64,000 nt of DNA from Chitinophagales bacterium (lineage in GTDB: Bacteria > Bacteroidota > Bacteroidia > Chitinophagales > UBA10324). The stretch's first letter is position 1. Each line of letters starts with the position of its first letter. The notes under the pieces are model-generated. The model was not told the DNA's origin. It did no database searches and worked only from the letters and a program-made list of their open reading frames with translations. Of the stretch, positions 44,722-53,831 are shown piece after piece. Both the position numbers and the translations under genes were made by a program. The DNA is taken from NCBI GenBank assembly GCA_019694975.1, contig JAIBAY010000004.1, forward strand, positions 248,001 through 312,000, in the 5' to 3' direction.

Positions 44722-45711
44722 ATGTTGATAGACAATCACGGCAGAATCATCAACTACCTTCGGCTGGCGGTAACTGACCGTTGTAACCTGCGCTGTTTTT
44801 ATTGTATGCCCGAAGAAGGAATTGACTGGCTGGCAAGAAAGGAGCTGCTGACGTTTGAAGAGATGCTTCGACTGTGTTCCCTGATGGTTAGAATGGGCGT
44901 GGAGAAAATTAGAATTACAGGCGGTGAGCCATTTGTACGAACTGATATCATGAAATTGTTATGGTCCATTTCAAAAATTAATGGACTGCGGGAGCTTACG
45001 CTCACCACCAACGGTGTTCTGACTGCGCCATTGGTTCCTGAACTCAAGAAGATGGGCGTGCAATCTGTCAACCTGAGCTTAGACACATTGGACCGCAATC
45101 GCTTTTTCGCCATCACCAGACGTGATGAACTGCCCGGCGTTTTGCAAACATTGGAAGCATTGCTTGAACATGGCATCAATGTCAAACTGAATGCCGTGGT
45201 GATGGGAGAAAAGAATGTGCAGGATATTATTCCATTGACGGAACTCACCAAAGATTTGCCGGTGAGTGTACGATTCATTGAAGAAATGCCATTCAATGGC
45301 GGAGGATTTCATGCTGATTCATTGCCGTGGAATTATCAGCGCATCATGGCCTTAATCACCGGTAAATTTCCTTCCATCATCAAAGCGGAGGATGGACCTT
45401 TTTCTACTTCATATAACTATCACATACCCGGCCATCGTGGAAAGGTAGGCGTCATCGCCGCGTACTCCCGCACCTTCTGCGGCACCTGCAACCGCTTACG
45501 CATTACACCGCAGGGCATGCTGAAGACCTGCCTGTATGATCATGGAGTATTGGATGTTAAGCAGATGATACGTCAAACCTCATCAGATGAAGCATTGGAA
45601 GCGGCTTTGATGCATGCGATCCGCCATCGCGCTCCTGATGGAAAAACAGCTGAACTACAGCGCAATGATAAGATGCAGGTGCATGAGTCGATGGCGACTA
45701 TTGGAGGTTGA
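44722..45711 (+). CDS. moaA: GTP 3',8-cyclase MoaA
   Basis: This 329-residue radical SAM enzyme starts molybdenum cofactor synthesis from GTP. The N-terminal 4Fe-4S cluster cysteines are Cys21, Cys25 and Cys28 in DRCNLRCFYCMPEEG. The GEPFVR segment binds SAM. The C-terminal cluster is in TFCGTCNRLRITPQGMLKTCLY, and the conserved C-terminal Gly-Gly is present (ATIGG). It faces moaE and moaD on the opposite strand. MoaC, MoeA and MogA are not in the window. Confidence 0.96.
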   Translation: MLIDNHGRIINYLRLAVTDRCNLRCFYCMPEEGIDWLARKELLTFEEMLRLCSLMVRMGVEKIRITGGEPFVRTDIMKLLWSISKINGLRELTLTTNGVLTAPLVPELKKMGVQSVNLSLDTLDRNRFFAITRRDELPGVLQTLEALLEHGINVKLNAVVMGEKNVQDIIPLTELTKDLPVSVRFIEEMPFNGGGFHADSLPWNYQRIMALITGKFPSIIKAEDGPFSTSYNYHIPGHRGKVGVIAAYSRTFCGTCNRLRITPQGMLKTCLYDHGVLDVKQMIRQTSSDEALEAALMHAIRHRAPDGKTAELQRNDKMQVHESMATIGG

Positions 45712-45723
45712 TGAGAAAATAAA

Positions 45724-46140
45724 CTATGGATGAGCGGCCACCCAGATTTCGCCATCTTCAAAAATTTCTTTCTTCCAGATCGGCACCGTTTTTTTCAGCG
45801 TATCTATCGCATAGCGGCAGCCGTCAAATGCAGCATCGCGGTTTGGAGCAGCCACCATAATTATGACCGGAATTTCTCCGGTCTGTAATGTGCCGGTGCG
45901 GTGATGAATCAGTATCTTTAGTACATTGAATTGCTGAAGCACTTCTTCCGCTATTTTCTTCATTTCTGCCAATGCCATGCTTTCATAAGCTTCAAATTCA
46001 AGGCGCAACACTTTTTTTTCCATCGTGCTTGTCCGCACTGTTCCGATAAAAGCATCAATAGCTCCGCATGCCGGATCCATCGCCCAATCCATGCAGGACG
46101 ACAGTTGAAGGGGTTGGTCTGTAAGCTGAATATTTATCAT
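45724..46140 (-). CDS. moaE: Molybdopterin synthase catalytic subunit MoaE
   Basis: I chose the ATG at 46140 (MINIQLTDQPL). The 138-residue subunit inserts sulfur into precursor Z together with MoaD. Family segments are GAIDAFIGTVR, LEFEAYESMALAEMKKIAEEV, HRTGTLQTGEIPVIIMVAAPNR and the catalytic lysine region LKKTVPIWKKE. It is convergent with moaA, 12 bases apart, and lies downstream of moaD. Confidence 0.95.
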   Translation of the reverse strand: MINIQLTDQPLQLSSCMDWAMDPACGAIDAFIGTVRTSTMEKKVLRLEFEAYESMALAEMKKIAEEVLQQFNVLKILIHHRTGTLQTGEIPVIIMVAAPNRDAAFDGCRYAIDTLKKTVPIWKKEIFEDGEIWVAAHP

Positions 46141-46229
46141 GTTATCAATTCCGTAAGATCCTGCAACCGAAGTCAGCAATAATCATCAGCAGTACTTCCT
46201 GCCGGCTTTAATCGTTTGCAACCATTTGT

Positions 46230-46472
46230 TCATCCTCCACTCACCGGTGGTATCACGGCGATTTCATCTTCCGGAACCAACTGTTGCTCTCCCGTTGCAT
46301 AGTGATTGTTAACAGCAATCAGGAAAGAAGACAGATCCGCCAATCCGGGAAATTTACTTTGCAGGTCTTGTTTCAGTGTTTGCACACTGCAACCATCATG
46401 CACATCCATCACAATGGAAGAGCTTCCGAATATTTCCCTGACGATGCCAAAAGCCATGATGCTAACGGTCAT
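46230..46472 (-). CDS. moaD: Molybdopterin synthase sulfur carrier subunit MoaD
   Basis: This 80-residue ubiquitin-fold protein ends in VIPPVSGG, the diglycine that is adenylated and thiocarboxylated to deliver sulfur in molybdopterin synthesis. The central FPGLADLSSFLIAVNNHYA and EDEIAVIPPV are typical. It precedes moaE by 89 bases on the same strand. Confidence 0.93.
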   Translation of the reverse strand: MTVSIMAFGIVREIFGSSSIVMDVHDGCSVQTLKQDLQSKFPGLADLSSFLIAVNNHYATGEQQLVPEDEIAVIPPVSGG

Positions 46473-46832
46473 TTTCTTTCATGTTAACGGGTACGGTTAA
46501 ACTGATCCACTGATCAGAGAGCAAATTAAGCACCTTTTTCCTGGTGTAATCGCAACTATCTGCTTTGCAAAATGGAGCATGTTTGCTGCTGATATGTTTT
46601 CAAAAATATTTGTTCCTGTTCATGTCTGCCAACATTTTGTTTTTCCTTTTAGTATGATTTGCAATCGGAGTTTTGAGATGCGGATTTTTAATCAGCCTTA
46701 TTGCTTACAATCAATTTTGAATAAGTCACTTTTTCAACTTGCCCGATATCGGTTCAGAAGACGATGCTGATTTATTGGATGCTATCTCCAAGTGTTTAAC
46801 AGGAAGCGAATGTAGATCCAGACGAACTGGAG
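46473..46832 (-). other. Intergenic region upstream of moaD
   Basis: No gene is supported. A perfect short inverted repeat CTGATC-CACT-GATCAG lies at 46502-46517, about 30 bases upstream of moaD, and could be an operator or chance. The rest is AT-rich. Confidence 0.4.
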
Positions 46833-46872
46833 TAAAAAAGAAAAAGGGTTGCAACTTTCGCTGAAACCCTTT
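46833..46872 (-). terminator. Terminator of the tRNA cluster
   Basis: On the minus strand, an 8-bp stem (46843-46850 with 46865-46872, AAAGGGTT/AACCCTTT) is followed by a U-rich run (complement of the A-rich 46833-46845). It lies 12 bases after the 3' end of tRNA-Pro. Confidence 0.55.
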
Positions 46873-46883
46873 CCGGTATTACG

Positions 46884-46956
46884 TCGGGGTGGCAGGACTC
46901 GAACCTGCGGCCTCCTGCTCCCAAAGCAGGCATACTGCCAACTGTACTACACCCCG
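46884..46956 (-). tRNA. tRNA-Pro (anticodon TGG)
   Basis: The minus strand folds into a complete cloverleaf: acceptor CGGGGTG/CACCCCG, D-stem GTAC/GTAT, anticodon stem CCTGC/GCAGG around TTTGGGA (anticodon TGG), a five-base variable loop, T-stem GCAGG/CCTGC with TTCGAGT loop, and discriminator A. It is 73 nt long; CCA is not encoded. A strong terminator follows. Confidence 0.95.
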
Positions 46957-46986
46957 AAAAAGAAAAACGCTTAATACCTATTTAAC

Positions 46987-47036
46987 CTGCGGCCTTCCCG
47001 ACCAGTCGGGACAAATTGCCAACTGTACAACACCCC
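46987..47036 (-). pseudogene. Truncated tRNA-Pro copy disrupted by a palindrome
   Basis: The minus strand begins CGGGGTG-TT-GTACAGTTGGCA, nearly identical to the 5' half of the intact tRNA-Pro 62 bases away. The anticodon arm is replaced by the palindrome TCCCGACTGGTCGGGA. The sequence then resumes with AAGGCCGCAGGTT, matching the variable arm and 5' T-arm, and stops before the 3' T-arm and acceptor strand. It cannot form a mature tRNA. Confidence 0.75.
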
Positions 47037-47065
47037 GAAAAGAACGATCTCCTGACCTGCCACTG

Positions 47066-47154
47066 CGGAGAGGGAGGGATTCGAACCCTCGGTACCCTTT
47101 GCAGGGTACAACGGTTTAGCAAACCGGCCCTTTCGGCCACTCAGGCACCTCTCC
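47066..47154 (-). tRNA. tRNA-Ser (anticodon GCT)
   Basis: The minus strand gives acceptor GGAGAGG/CCTCTCC, anticodon stem CGGTT/AACCG-like around TTGCTAA (anticodon GCT), a long class II variable arm (TACCCTGCAAAGGGTA) and a T-arm GAGGG TTCGAAT CCCTC. Length is 89 nt with discriminator G. Only the serine isoacceptor reading AGC/AGU fits. Confidence 0.95.
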
Positions 47155-47202
47155 TGTTAAAGGGTTGCAAAAGTAAAAAAATTAAGTGGCTAATGGAATT
47201 CA

Positions 47203-47616
47203 TTACTTTTCTTCCTCCTGCCGGAGCACCTCTTCCATCTCATGGAGCTCGAATTTCAGTGCGCCACCCGACATCAGAATTTCGCGAAATGAAACACCAA
47301 GCGAAATCAATAACAGTAATAGTGCGAAACCGAAGGTATAGCTGCCATACATTTTTTCATTAAAGAACAAGAGCGCGATGGAAAAGGTGGTAAAGAACAA
47401 GGCCGCAATGCCAAAGGCCTGCATATTACGTATTAAAGTCAGTCGTATACGGAGGTTGTTGATCTGACTGATCAGGTTAGGTGTCTTTTCTGTCTGGTAT
47501 TTCAATTTCAATCCCCGGATCAGGTTGGCAATAGCCAGGAAGCGGGTAGTATAAGCAATCAGCAACAATGAAACGGTCGGAAAAAGAATAGCGGGCGTGG
47601 TGAGCGTAATTTCCAT
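47203..47616 (-). CDS. DUF2721-type membrane protein
   Basis: I chose the ATG at 47616 (MEITLTTPAILFPT). The 137-residue protein has three transmembrane segments (ILFPTVSLLLIAYT, MQAFGIAALFFTTFSIALLFF, FALLLLLISLGVSFREIL) and a charged region between the first two (RFLAIANLIRGLKLKYQ). The pattern fits the DUF2721 family. The function is unknown. It is divergent from pheT with a 122-base gap. Confidence 0.85.
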   Translation of the reverse strand: MEITLTTPAILFPTVSLLLIAYTTRFLAIANLIRGLKLKYQTEKTPNLISQINNLRIRLTLIRNMQAFGIAALFFTTFSIALLFFNEKMYGSYTFGFALLLLLISLGVSFREILMSGGALKFELHEMEEVLRQEEEK

Positions 47617-47738
47617 ACAGTGATTATTTGCCGTAAAGATCGGAAAGAAGGGCACATTGATGACTATGATTTCAGGTGGGTAACAATCAAAGCAGACCTT
47701 CCTAAACTTCTCTTATTTTTACTGCGCAAATAAAGAGT

Positions 47739-50189
47739 ATGATTATTTCTTATAACTGGCTGAAAGATTACCTCGATACTGACCTGTCTGCAGAAGAGGC
47801 TGGAGAACGCCTCACGCAGACGGGGCTGGAAGTGGAAAGCATTGAAGTATTTGAGTCGGTGAAAGGAGGATTGGCAGGGTTGACGATCGGTCAGGTTATT
47901 TCCGTGGAAAAGCACCCTGATGCAGATAAATTATCTGTTACGCAGGTAGATGTTGGCACCGAAAACAAGCTGCAGATTGTTTGCGGCGCCGCCAATGTAA
48001 GGCCCGGGCAAAAGGTAATTGTTGCTACGGCAGGAACACTGTTACATCCGTTTGCAGGCGAGCCTTTCAAAATCAAAAAAGCAAAAATCCGGGGCGTTGC
48101 TTCTGAGGGAATGATTTGCGCTGAAGATGAAATCGGCTTGAGTGCAAATCATGAAGGCATTATGGTACTTGATGACACTGCTCCGGTTGGCACCCCGGCT
48201 CAGTCGTTTCTGCAAGTGATCACTGATGAGATCATACAGATTGGCTTAACACCAAACCGTGGAGATGCAACTTCGCACATTGGTGTCGCCCGTGATCTCG
48301 CCGCACAACTGACTATTGAAAAGGATCAATCAGTGCCGTTAAAAATACCTTCTGTTGAAGATTTTGCTGTTTCGGATCAATCCCTTACCATAAGCGTTAC
48401 TGTTGAAAATACGGAGGCCTGCCCGCGCTTTTCCGGTTTGACAATCACGGGCATCCGCGTCGGGCCATCACCTGCATGGCTGCAAAATAAGTTAAAGGCC
48501 ATTGGCCTCCGGCCGATTAATAACATTGTCGACATCACCAATTTTGTTATGTACGAATGCGGGCAGCCACTGCATGCCTATGATGCTGCTGAGGTGAAAG
48601 GGCAACATATTATTGTACGCACTTTGCCGGCGGGCACACCGTTCCGAACACTGGATGATAAAGAAATTAAACTCCGGCCCATTGATCTGATGGTATGTTA
48701 TGCAGGAATAAATGACCATCAGGAACCAATACCTATGTGTATGGCCGGTGTTTATGGAGGACTGCATTCTGGTGTAAAGGATACAACGACAGCTGTTTTC
48801 CTGGAGGCCGCTTGCTGGAATCCAAAATGGATCCGGCGAACAGCCACCTATCATAACCTGAGGACTGACGCCGCATCACGCTTTGAGAAGGGAGTAGACC
48901 CTGATGGAAATATCTATGCGTTAAAACGCGCTGCTTTGCTCATCGCGGAGCTGTCCGGCGGCTGCATCAGTGCTGAAATCACAGATGTTTATCCTCACCC
49001 TGTATTAAAGGAAAAGATTACAGTTACCTGGGAAAAGTTAAACCGCATTGCCGGTACGGAAGTACCGCAGGCAGCAGTTAAAAAAATCCTCGAAGCACTT
49101 TCTTTCAGCATACTCTCTGCTGATGATAGCGGATTCACCGTAGCTGTTCCGGGATTTAAAACAGATGTGCATCGAAGCGAAGATGTGGTGGAAGAAGTGT
49201 TGCGCATTTATGGATATGATAAAATTCCCTTACCGGATGCATTGCGTTCATCCATCAGCTTTTCTGCCACCGAAGGCAGAGAACGATTTACCGAAGAGCT
49301 GTCGCAATTGCTGGCAGGCTCCGGCTTTCGCGAGATGATGAACAATTCCATTTCCAATTCAAAATATCATGCATCCTTTTTCCCGGATTCCAAATCTGGC
49401 GTTGTCAGCCTGTTGAGCTACTCCAACACCGGCCTCGATTCCATGCGTACGTCGATGCTCTTTCCCGGGCTGGAAGTAATACGGTACAACCATAACCGCA
49501 AGCAGGTTGACCTGCGGTTGTTTGAGTTTGGAAAGACTTATGTGAAAAGGGAAAATGGCTATGTTGAATCCGAATCGCTGATACTGATGATTACAGGTCA
49601 GCAGTCACCTGAATCCTGGGTACAGGAGCAACGGCGCACTGACTATTTTTTTCTCAAAGGCATGGTTGACATGCTGCTGCATAAATGCGGGATACAAAAA
49701 AAATCCATCGTGGATGCTGCCGGCAGTCCCTGGGAATATGCCATACAATACGAAACCGGCAAGGTGGTGGTGGCAACCTTCGGAAAGGTAGATGAAAAGA
49801 TTGCCACGGCATTCGATATTAAAAGAGATGTCTTTTATGCCGAATTGGATGCTGCTGCATTGCTTCGCCTTTCAAAGCAAACACTGAAATATTCGCCGTT
49901 ACCAAAGTTTCCTGCTGTTCGCCGTGACCTGGCGCTGGTCATTGACAGCCATATACAGTACAGTGAGATAGAACAGATCGCTTACAAAAACGCTGGTGGT
50001 TTGCTGAAAAATGTGAACCTCTTCGATGTGTACGCTGATGAGAAACTGGGGAAAGGCAAGAAATCGTATGCCGTGAGTTTTGTTTTTCTGGATGAACAAA
50101 AGACACTCACCGATGGCGACGTTGATACGGTAGTCTCCGGCATGGTGCAGGCATTCCAGTCGCAGTTGAACGCAAACATCCGCAATTGA
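47739..50189 (+). CDS. pheT: Phenylalanyl-tRNA synthetase beta subunit
   Basis: This 816-residue subunit forms the alpha2-beta2 PheRS. The N-terminus MIISYNWLKDYLDTDLSAEE is followed by the tRNA-binding (EMAP-II-like) domain (KHPDADKLSVTQVDVG, IRGVASEGMICAEDEIGL). The B3/B4 editing domain contains NIVDITNFVMYECGQPLHAYD, the B5 domain contains GYDKIPLPDAL, and the ferredoxin-like anticodon-binding domain ends the protein (FPAVRRDLALVID ... SFVFLDEQKTLTDGDVD). pheS is not in the window. The next gene starts two bases later. Confidence 0.97.
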   Translation: MIISYNWLKDYLDTDLSAEEAGERLTQTGLEVESIEVFESVKGGLAGLTIGQVISVEKHPDADKLSVTQVDVGTENKLQIVCGAANVRPGQKVIVATAGTLLHPFAGEPFKIKKAKIRGVASEGMICAEDEIGLSANHEGIMVLDDTAPVGTPAQSFLQVITDEIIQIGLTPNRGDATSHIGVARDLAAQLTIEKDQSVPLKIPSVEDFAVSDQSLTISVTVENTEACPRFSGLTITGIRVGPSPAWLQNKLKAIGLRPINNIVDITNFVMYECGQPLHAYDAAEVKGQHIIVRTLPAGTPFRTLDDKEIKLRPIDLMVCYAGINDHQEPIPMCMAGVYGGLHSGVKDTTTAVFLEAACWNPKWIRRTATYHNLRTDAASRFEKGVDPDGNIYALKRAALLIAELSGGCISAEITDVYPHPVLKEKITVTWEKLNRIAGTEVPQAAVKKILEALSFSILSADDSGFTVAVPGFKTDVHRSEDVVEEVLRIYGYDKIPLPDALRSSISFSATEGRERFTEELSQLLAGSGFREMMNNSISNSKYHASFFPDSKSGVVSLLSYSNTGLDSMRTSMLFPGLEVIRYNHNRKQVDLRLFEFGKTYVKRENGYVESESLILMITGQQSPESWVQEQRRTDYFFLKGMVDMLLHKCGIQKKSIVDAAGSPWEYAIQYETGKVVVATFGKVDEKIATAFDIKRDVFYAELDAAALLRLSKQTLKYSPLPKFPAVRRDLALVIDSHIQYSEIEQIAYKNAGGLLKNVNLFDVYADEKLGKGKKSYAVSFVFLDEQKTLTDGDVDTVVSGMVQAFQSQLNANIRN

Positions 50190-50190
50190 T

Positions 50191-50487
50191 ATGAATAACC
50201 TGCTGAAACAGGGCGAAGAACTGATTGTAAAAATCAACCGGCTGTTGGATAAGACGGATAAACTCGCTGCTGACAACCTGGTAAAAGATGAGCAGATCAG
50301 GGAACTTCGGCAGCAGCTGAAAGAAAAATCTGAATATATCCGCCGGCTGGAAGAGGAGCGGTCATCACAAAAAGTTTTGGAATCAATACAGTTGCCCGGC
50401 GGAGATGCCAAAGAAGCGAAGAAGAAAATTAACGATTACCTCCGTGAGATTGATAAATGCATTGCCCGGTTATCCGCGGAAGGATAG
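50191..50487 (+). CDS. Small coiled-coil protein of the pheT-zapA locus
   Basis: This 98-residue protein is almost entirely a predicted coiled coil (NRLLDKTDKLAADNLVKDEQIRELRQQLKEKSEYIRRLEEE). It begins two bases after the pheT stop and is 34 bases upstream of zapA. The position pheT-coiled coil-zapA is conserved in Bacteroidota. A role beside ZapA in cell division is suggested by position only. Confidence 0.85.
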   Translation: MNNLLKQGEELIVKINRLLDKTDKLAADNLVKDEQIRELRQQLKEKSEYIRRLEEERSSQKVLESIQLPGGDAKEAKKKINDYLREIDKCIARLSAEG

Positions 50488-50521
50488 TGGATTGCTTTCA
50501 TTTCACTAAACATGAAGCGTC

Positions 50522-50818
50522 ATGTCAGACATCATCAGTATCAATGTTACCATCGGCGACAGGATGTATCCATTGAAAGTCCGCAGTGAAGATGAACCGG
50601 TGGTGCGTCAGGCAGAGCAGCTGATAAACCATAAATACAGCGAATTTCAGCTGCGGTTCTCCGGCCAGGAAAAGCTGGATTACCTCGCCATGAGCTCACT
50701 GATGAATATGGTTGAAATAATGAAACTGCAGGAGGATGATTCGGCAATGAAGCTGGCCTTGCAGGAGAAGCTCTCCCATGCCAGTCAATTGTTAATGGAC
50801 GGCCTGAAACGAAGCTGA
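50522..50818 (+). CDS. zapA: Cell division protein ZapA
   Basis: This 98-residue protein matches ZapA, which cross-links FtsZ protofilaments at the division ring. The N-terminal strand ISINVTIGDRMYPLKVRSEDEPVVRQAEQLIN and the C-terminal helix KLDYLAMSSLMNMVEIMKLQEDD are characteristic. It lies directly upstream of a 6S-like RNA and rny. Confidence 0.92.
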   Translation: MSDIISINVTIGDRMYPLKVRSEDEPVVRQAEQLINHKYSEFQLRFSGQEKLDYLAMSSLMNMVEIMKLQEDDSAMKLALQEKLSHASQLLMDGLKRS

Positions 50819-50950
50819 AAACGCGGGTATGATGTTCCCCATCTGCGCTGCAATCAGGAAGCAATGCCTTGAATGCCGCAGGGTCCGTATTTTAAGGCAG
50901 TGAAAATGGAATATGACAGAAGCAGATCATCGCGCAGGATAGCTTAATAA
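50815..50950 (+). ncRNA. ssrS: Candidate 6S RNA (6S-Flavo-like)
   Basis: The gap between zapA and rny holds no gene but folds like 6S RNA. A closing stem forms from GATG (50831-50834) with CATC (50928-50931), continuing after a TTCCCC bulge with ATCTGC (50841-50846) and GCAGAT (50922-50927). A large open internal region follows, and an apical stem TGCCTT/AAGGCA (50865-50870 with 50894-50899) caps it. The zapA-6S-rny order is a known Bacteroidota context for 6S RNA. Ends are approximate. Confidence 0.6.
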
Positions 50951-50982
50951 GCCTGTATATGAACATACAATTTAAAAATTTT

Positions 50983-50990
50983 TATTTTTG
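50983..50990 (+). promoter_or_regulatory. Candidate -7 promoter box (TATTTTTG) of rny
   Basis: A perfect TAnnTTTG lies 92 bases upstream of the rny start and after the 6S-like RNA. The sequence around it is AT-rich, so chance is possible. Confidence 0.35.
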
Positions 50991-51082
50991 TATGAATTCA
51001 CCCGGTTTGTTAATATTCTTTTAACCGGTTTCCATTACCCAGAAAGACTGATTCATGTTGTTAAAAGTAAAAAATCCGATCA

Positions 51083-52657
51083 ATGGACTCCCAAATTCTT
51101 TATATAGCTATTGCTGTCGTTGCTGTGATCATGCTCGGCATCGGCCTGCTCATCGGCAAACTCACTTTTGGTAAATCATCGAAGAGAGCACGCGAACAGG
51201 CAGAACAGGAGGCTGAAATCTTAATCGCTGAAGCAAAAGCGCAGGCAGAAACCCTGAAACAGAGTAAACTGCTTGAAGCAAAGGAAGAGATGCTGCGCGC
51301 TAAAACGGAGTTTGAACGTGAATCTATTCACAAAGCCAAAGCTGCCGAGCAAAACGACCTGCGGCTCCGCTCCAAAGAACAATCAATTAATCAGAAGCTG
51401 GAAGGCCTGCAACGCAAGGAGCAGGAGGTGGATACCATCAAGGTGAACCTCAACCGGCAACTGGAATTGATTGCCGTTAAGAAAACCGAGCTCGACAAAG
51501 TGCAGGAAGAGCATATTCAGAAGCTGGAAAAAATTGCGAAACTGACGGAATCAGAAGCGCGGGAACAACTGATAGAAAACCTGAAGGATACAGCCCGCAC
51601 GCAGGCGATGTCATACATAAAGGAAATCGTTGACGAAGCAAAAATCAAGGCGAATAAGGAAGCTAAGAAGGTGGTGATTCAAACCATTCAGCGTGTGGCG
51701 GCAGAGCATGCCATCGAGAACTCCGTCTCTGTATTTCATATCGACAGCGATGATATCAAAGGGCAGATCATCGGCCGGGAAGGAAGAAATATCCGTGCAC
51801 TGGAAGCCGCAACAGGCGTTGAAATTATTGTGGACGACACCCCGGAAACCATTGTCATTTCGGGCTTTGATCCCGTTCGGCGTGAGATTGCGCGTCTTGC
51901 ACTGCAACGCCTCGTAACAGATGGCAGAATTCATCCTGCACGTATTGAAGAGTCGGTGGAGAAAACCCGTAAACAACTGGAAGAGCATATCGTGGAAACC
52001 GGTGAACGCACCGTAGTTGAACTCGGTATTCACGGTTTGCATCCTGAACTCATCAGGATGGTTGGCCGTATGCGTTTTCGTTCTTCCTATGGTCAGAACC
52101 TGTTAATGCATTCAAAGGAGGTGGCCAATCTCTGCGCCATCATGGCCGCTGAATTGGGACTCAATCCAAAGCTGGCTAAACGCGCCGGACTGCTGCATGA
52201 TATTGGAAAGGTGCCTGACGAAGAAAGTGAATTAAGTCATGCACTGCTGGGGATGAAGCTGGCGGAAAGATATAATGAACATCCTGCCATCATCAATGCG
52301 ATCGGCGCACATCATGACGAAGTGGAAATGGCCTATGTAATTTCTCCCATCGTTCAGGCATGCGATGCCATTTCGGGTGCAAGGCCCGGCGCAAGAAGGG
52401 AGATGTTGCAGCAATACCTGCAACGCTTAAAAGAACTGGAAAACCTTGCCATCAGTTATGACGGCGTGGAAAAGGCCTACGCGATTCAGGCCGGCCGTGA
52501 ATTACGGGTGATTGTAGAGGCAGAGAAAATCACCGACAAACAAGCGGAGGAATTATCATTTTCCCTCTCGCAGAAGATTCAGAATGATATGACGTATCCG
52601 GGGCAGATCAAAGTAACCGTCATCCGTGAAAAGCGTGCGGTAAGTTTTGCCAAATAG
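51083..52657 (+). CDS. rny: Ribonuclease Y
   Basis: This 524-residue endoribonuclease initiates mRNA decay. A single N-terminal membrane helix ([20 protein letters not shown]) is followed by a long coiled coil, a KH domain ([22 protein letters not shown]) and an HD domain with [18 protein letters not shown] and [14 protein letters not shown]. The C-terminal region ([20 protein letters not shown]) completes the family. It is the last gene of the pheT-zapA block and is followed by a short hairpin. Confidence 0.96.
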   Translation: MDSQILYIAIAVVAVIMLGIGLLIGKLTFGKSSKRAREQAEQEAEILIAEAKAQAETLKQSKLLEAKEEMLRAKTEFERESIHKAKAAEQNDLRLRSKEQSINQKLEGLQRKEQEVDTIKVNLNRQLELIAVKKTELDKVQEEHIQKLEKIAKLTESEAREQLIENLKDTARTQAMSYIKEIVDEAKIKANKEAKKVVIQTIQRVAAEHAIENSVSVFHIDSDDIKGQIIGREGRNIRALEAATGVEIIVDDTPETIVISGFDPVRREIARLALQRLVTDGRIHPARIEESVEKTRKQLEEHIVETGERTVVELGIHGLHPELIRMVGRMRFRSSYGQNLLMHSKEVANLCAIMAAELGLNPKLAKRAGLLHDIGKVPDEESELSHALLGMKLAERYNEHPAIINAIGAHHDEVEMAYVISPIVQACDAISGARPGARREMLQQYLQRLKELENLAISYDGVEKAYAIQAGRELRVIVEAEKITDKQAEELSFSLSQKIQNDMTYPGQIKVTVIREKRAVSFAK

Positions 52658-52658
52658 T

Positions 52659-52680
52659 GACGCGATGTTTCGCGTCTTAT
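52659..52680 (+). terminator. Short hairpin after rny
   Basis: A 7-bp stem GACGCGA/TCGCGTC (52659-52665 and 52670-52676) closes a TGTT loop and is followed by TTAT. It begins two bases after the rny stop. The U-run is weak, so termination efficiency is uncertain. Confidence 0.5.
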
Positions 52681-52777
52681 CGCCATTTCAATATTGATGA
52701 TGTTGTTTAATCCCAATATCCAGGGTGTTGAATGATCATGCTGTGAATGATATTTTCAGACGCAAAGCATGGCGTCT

Positions 52778-53695
52778 CTACCGGAATGAAAACCTTTCTT
52801 TGAATTCCAGCAGTTCATCTTCCAGTGAAGATACCGGAAGCGGTAAGTAACGGTATAAAAGGCTGTTGGGTTCTACTTTTAATTCCTGCATCGTGATGTG
52901 CTGGTTGATAAAAAGGTATTCCAGTTCCGGATAAATCCTTTTTAAAACATCAATCAGGTCAACAATCTCCAGGTTCTTGTCGGAAAGATTATAAATGCCC
53001 GATGGTACCTCCTCATACAACATGCCGGCTAGCATCTTAGTCACCTTATTGATATGTATAAATGACCGTGACTGATTGCCGCTTCCGTTAATCGTTATCC
53101 GGTGACCAAAGTTGGCATCAAACATAAACCGGTTAATCACCGCATCAAAACGCATGGATTTGCTGTAGCCATAAACATTGCCACAACGCAGTATCAGGGT
53201 CGGCACACTCTCGAACAGTCGTTTAACATGTTCTTCCGCCCGCTGCTTGGAAACACCGTAAAAACTATTGGCATTAGGTGGTGTGGCCTCCGTAGCCGGA
53301 ACGGTGGTGCTGCCGTAGATAGATGCACTGCTGGTGAAAATGAATTTGCTGATGTCGCTTTCTTCAATGGCATATACCAGTTCCGCCGTGCCCCAGTGAT
53401 TGATTTGTTCGAAGAAGTGGGAATCAATATTGGCAAAGGGGGTGGTTACTTTTGCCGCAAGGTGATAAACCACATCAATTCCCTTCAGCACTTTCCGCAT
53501 GGAGCGGGAGTCAAGGATATCGCCATGTATAAACTTCACGTTTTTCTGCCTCGGCCCTTTACCAAGGAATAAATTGTAGTTGCCGCGGCTGAGGTTATCA
53601 TACACCACAATCTGATCAATATCTGGCTTTTGAGAAAGCTCGAAAACCAGTTCGGTTCCGATATATCCGGCGCCGCCGGTGATGAGGACATTCAT
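52778..53695 (-). CDS. NAD-dependent epimerase/dehydratase (extended SDR)
   Basis: I chose the ATG at 53695 (MNVLITGGAGYIG). The 305-residue enzyme belongs to the extended SDR family acting on nucleotide sugars. The Rossmann motif GGAGYIGTELV, the D-x-x-H-x-A-A segment VVYHLAAKV, the catalytic serine region FTSSASIYG and the YxxxK of FYGVSKQRAEEHVK are all present. The substrate could be UDP-glucose, dTDP-glucose or similar; it cannot be decided. It is convergent with rny. Confidence 0.93.
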   Translation of the reverse strand: MNVLITGGAGYIGTELVFELSQKPDIDQIVVYDNLSRGNYNLFLGKGPRQKNVKFIHGDILDSRSMRKVLKGIDVVYHLAAKVTTPFANIDSHFFEQINHWGTAELVYAIEESDISKFIFTSSASIYGSTTVPATEATPPNANSFYGVSKQRAEEHVKRLFESVPTLILRCGNVYGYSKSMRFDAVINRFMFDANFGHRITINGSGNQSRSFIHINKVTKMLAGMLYEEVPSGIYNLSDKNLEIVDLIDVLKRIYPELEYLFINQHITMQELKVEPNSLLYRYLPLPVSSLEDELLEFKERFSFR

Positions 53696-53831
53696 GAGAG
53701 TGTGATGAATCTTACGATGTGGCAAAGTAAAGAAGGTTTTCCGTTACTTTTCCTGATGGTGCCACAGATTAAGAAATCCTGAATGGCCGGTGATCGCGCC
53801 TTGATGACCTGTTCACATCAAAGACAATTAT

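Noticed and set aside
15292..46665. TTAGTATGATTTG shared by two intergenic regions (near 15292 and 46650)
   Set aside because: Thirteen bases of AT-rich sequence match by chance easily in a window of this size.
46889..47363. Open frames across the tRNA region encoding AGLEPAA and GRDSNPR-like peptides
   Set aside because: These are the well-known artefacts of translating tRNA genes; the DNA is explained by tRNA-Pro, its broken copy and tRNA-Ser.
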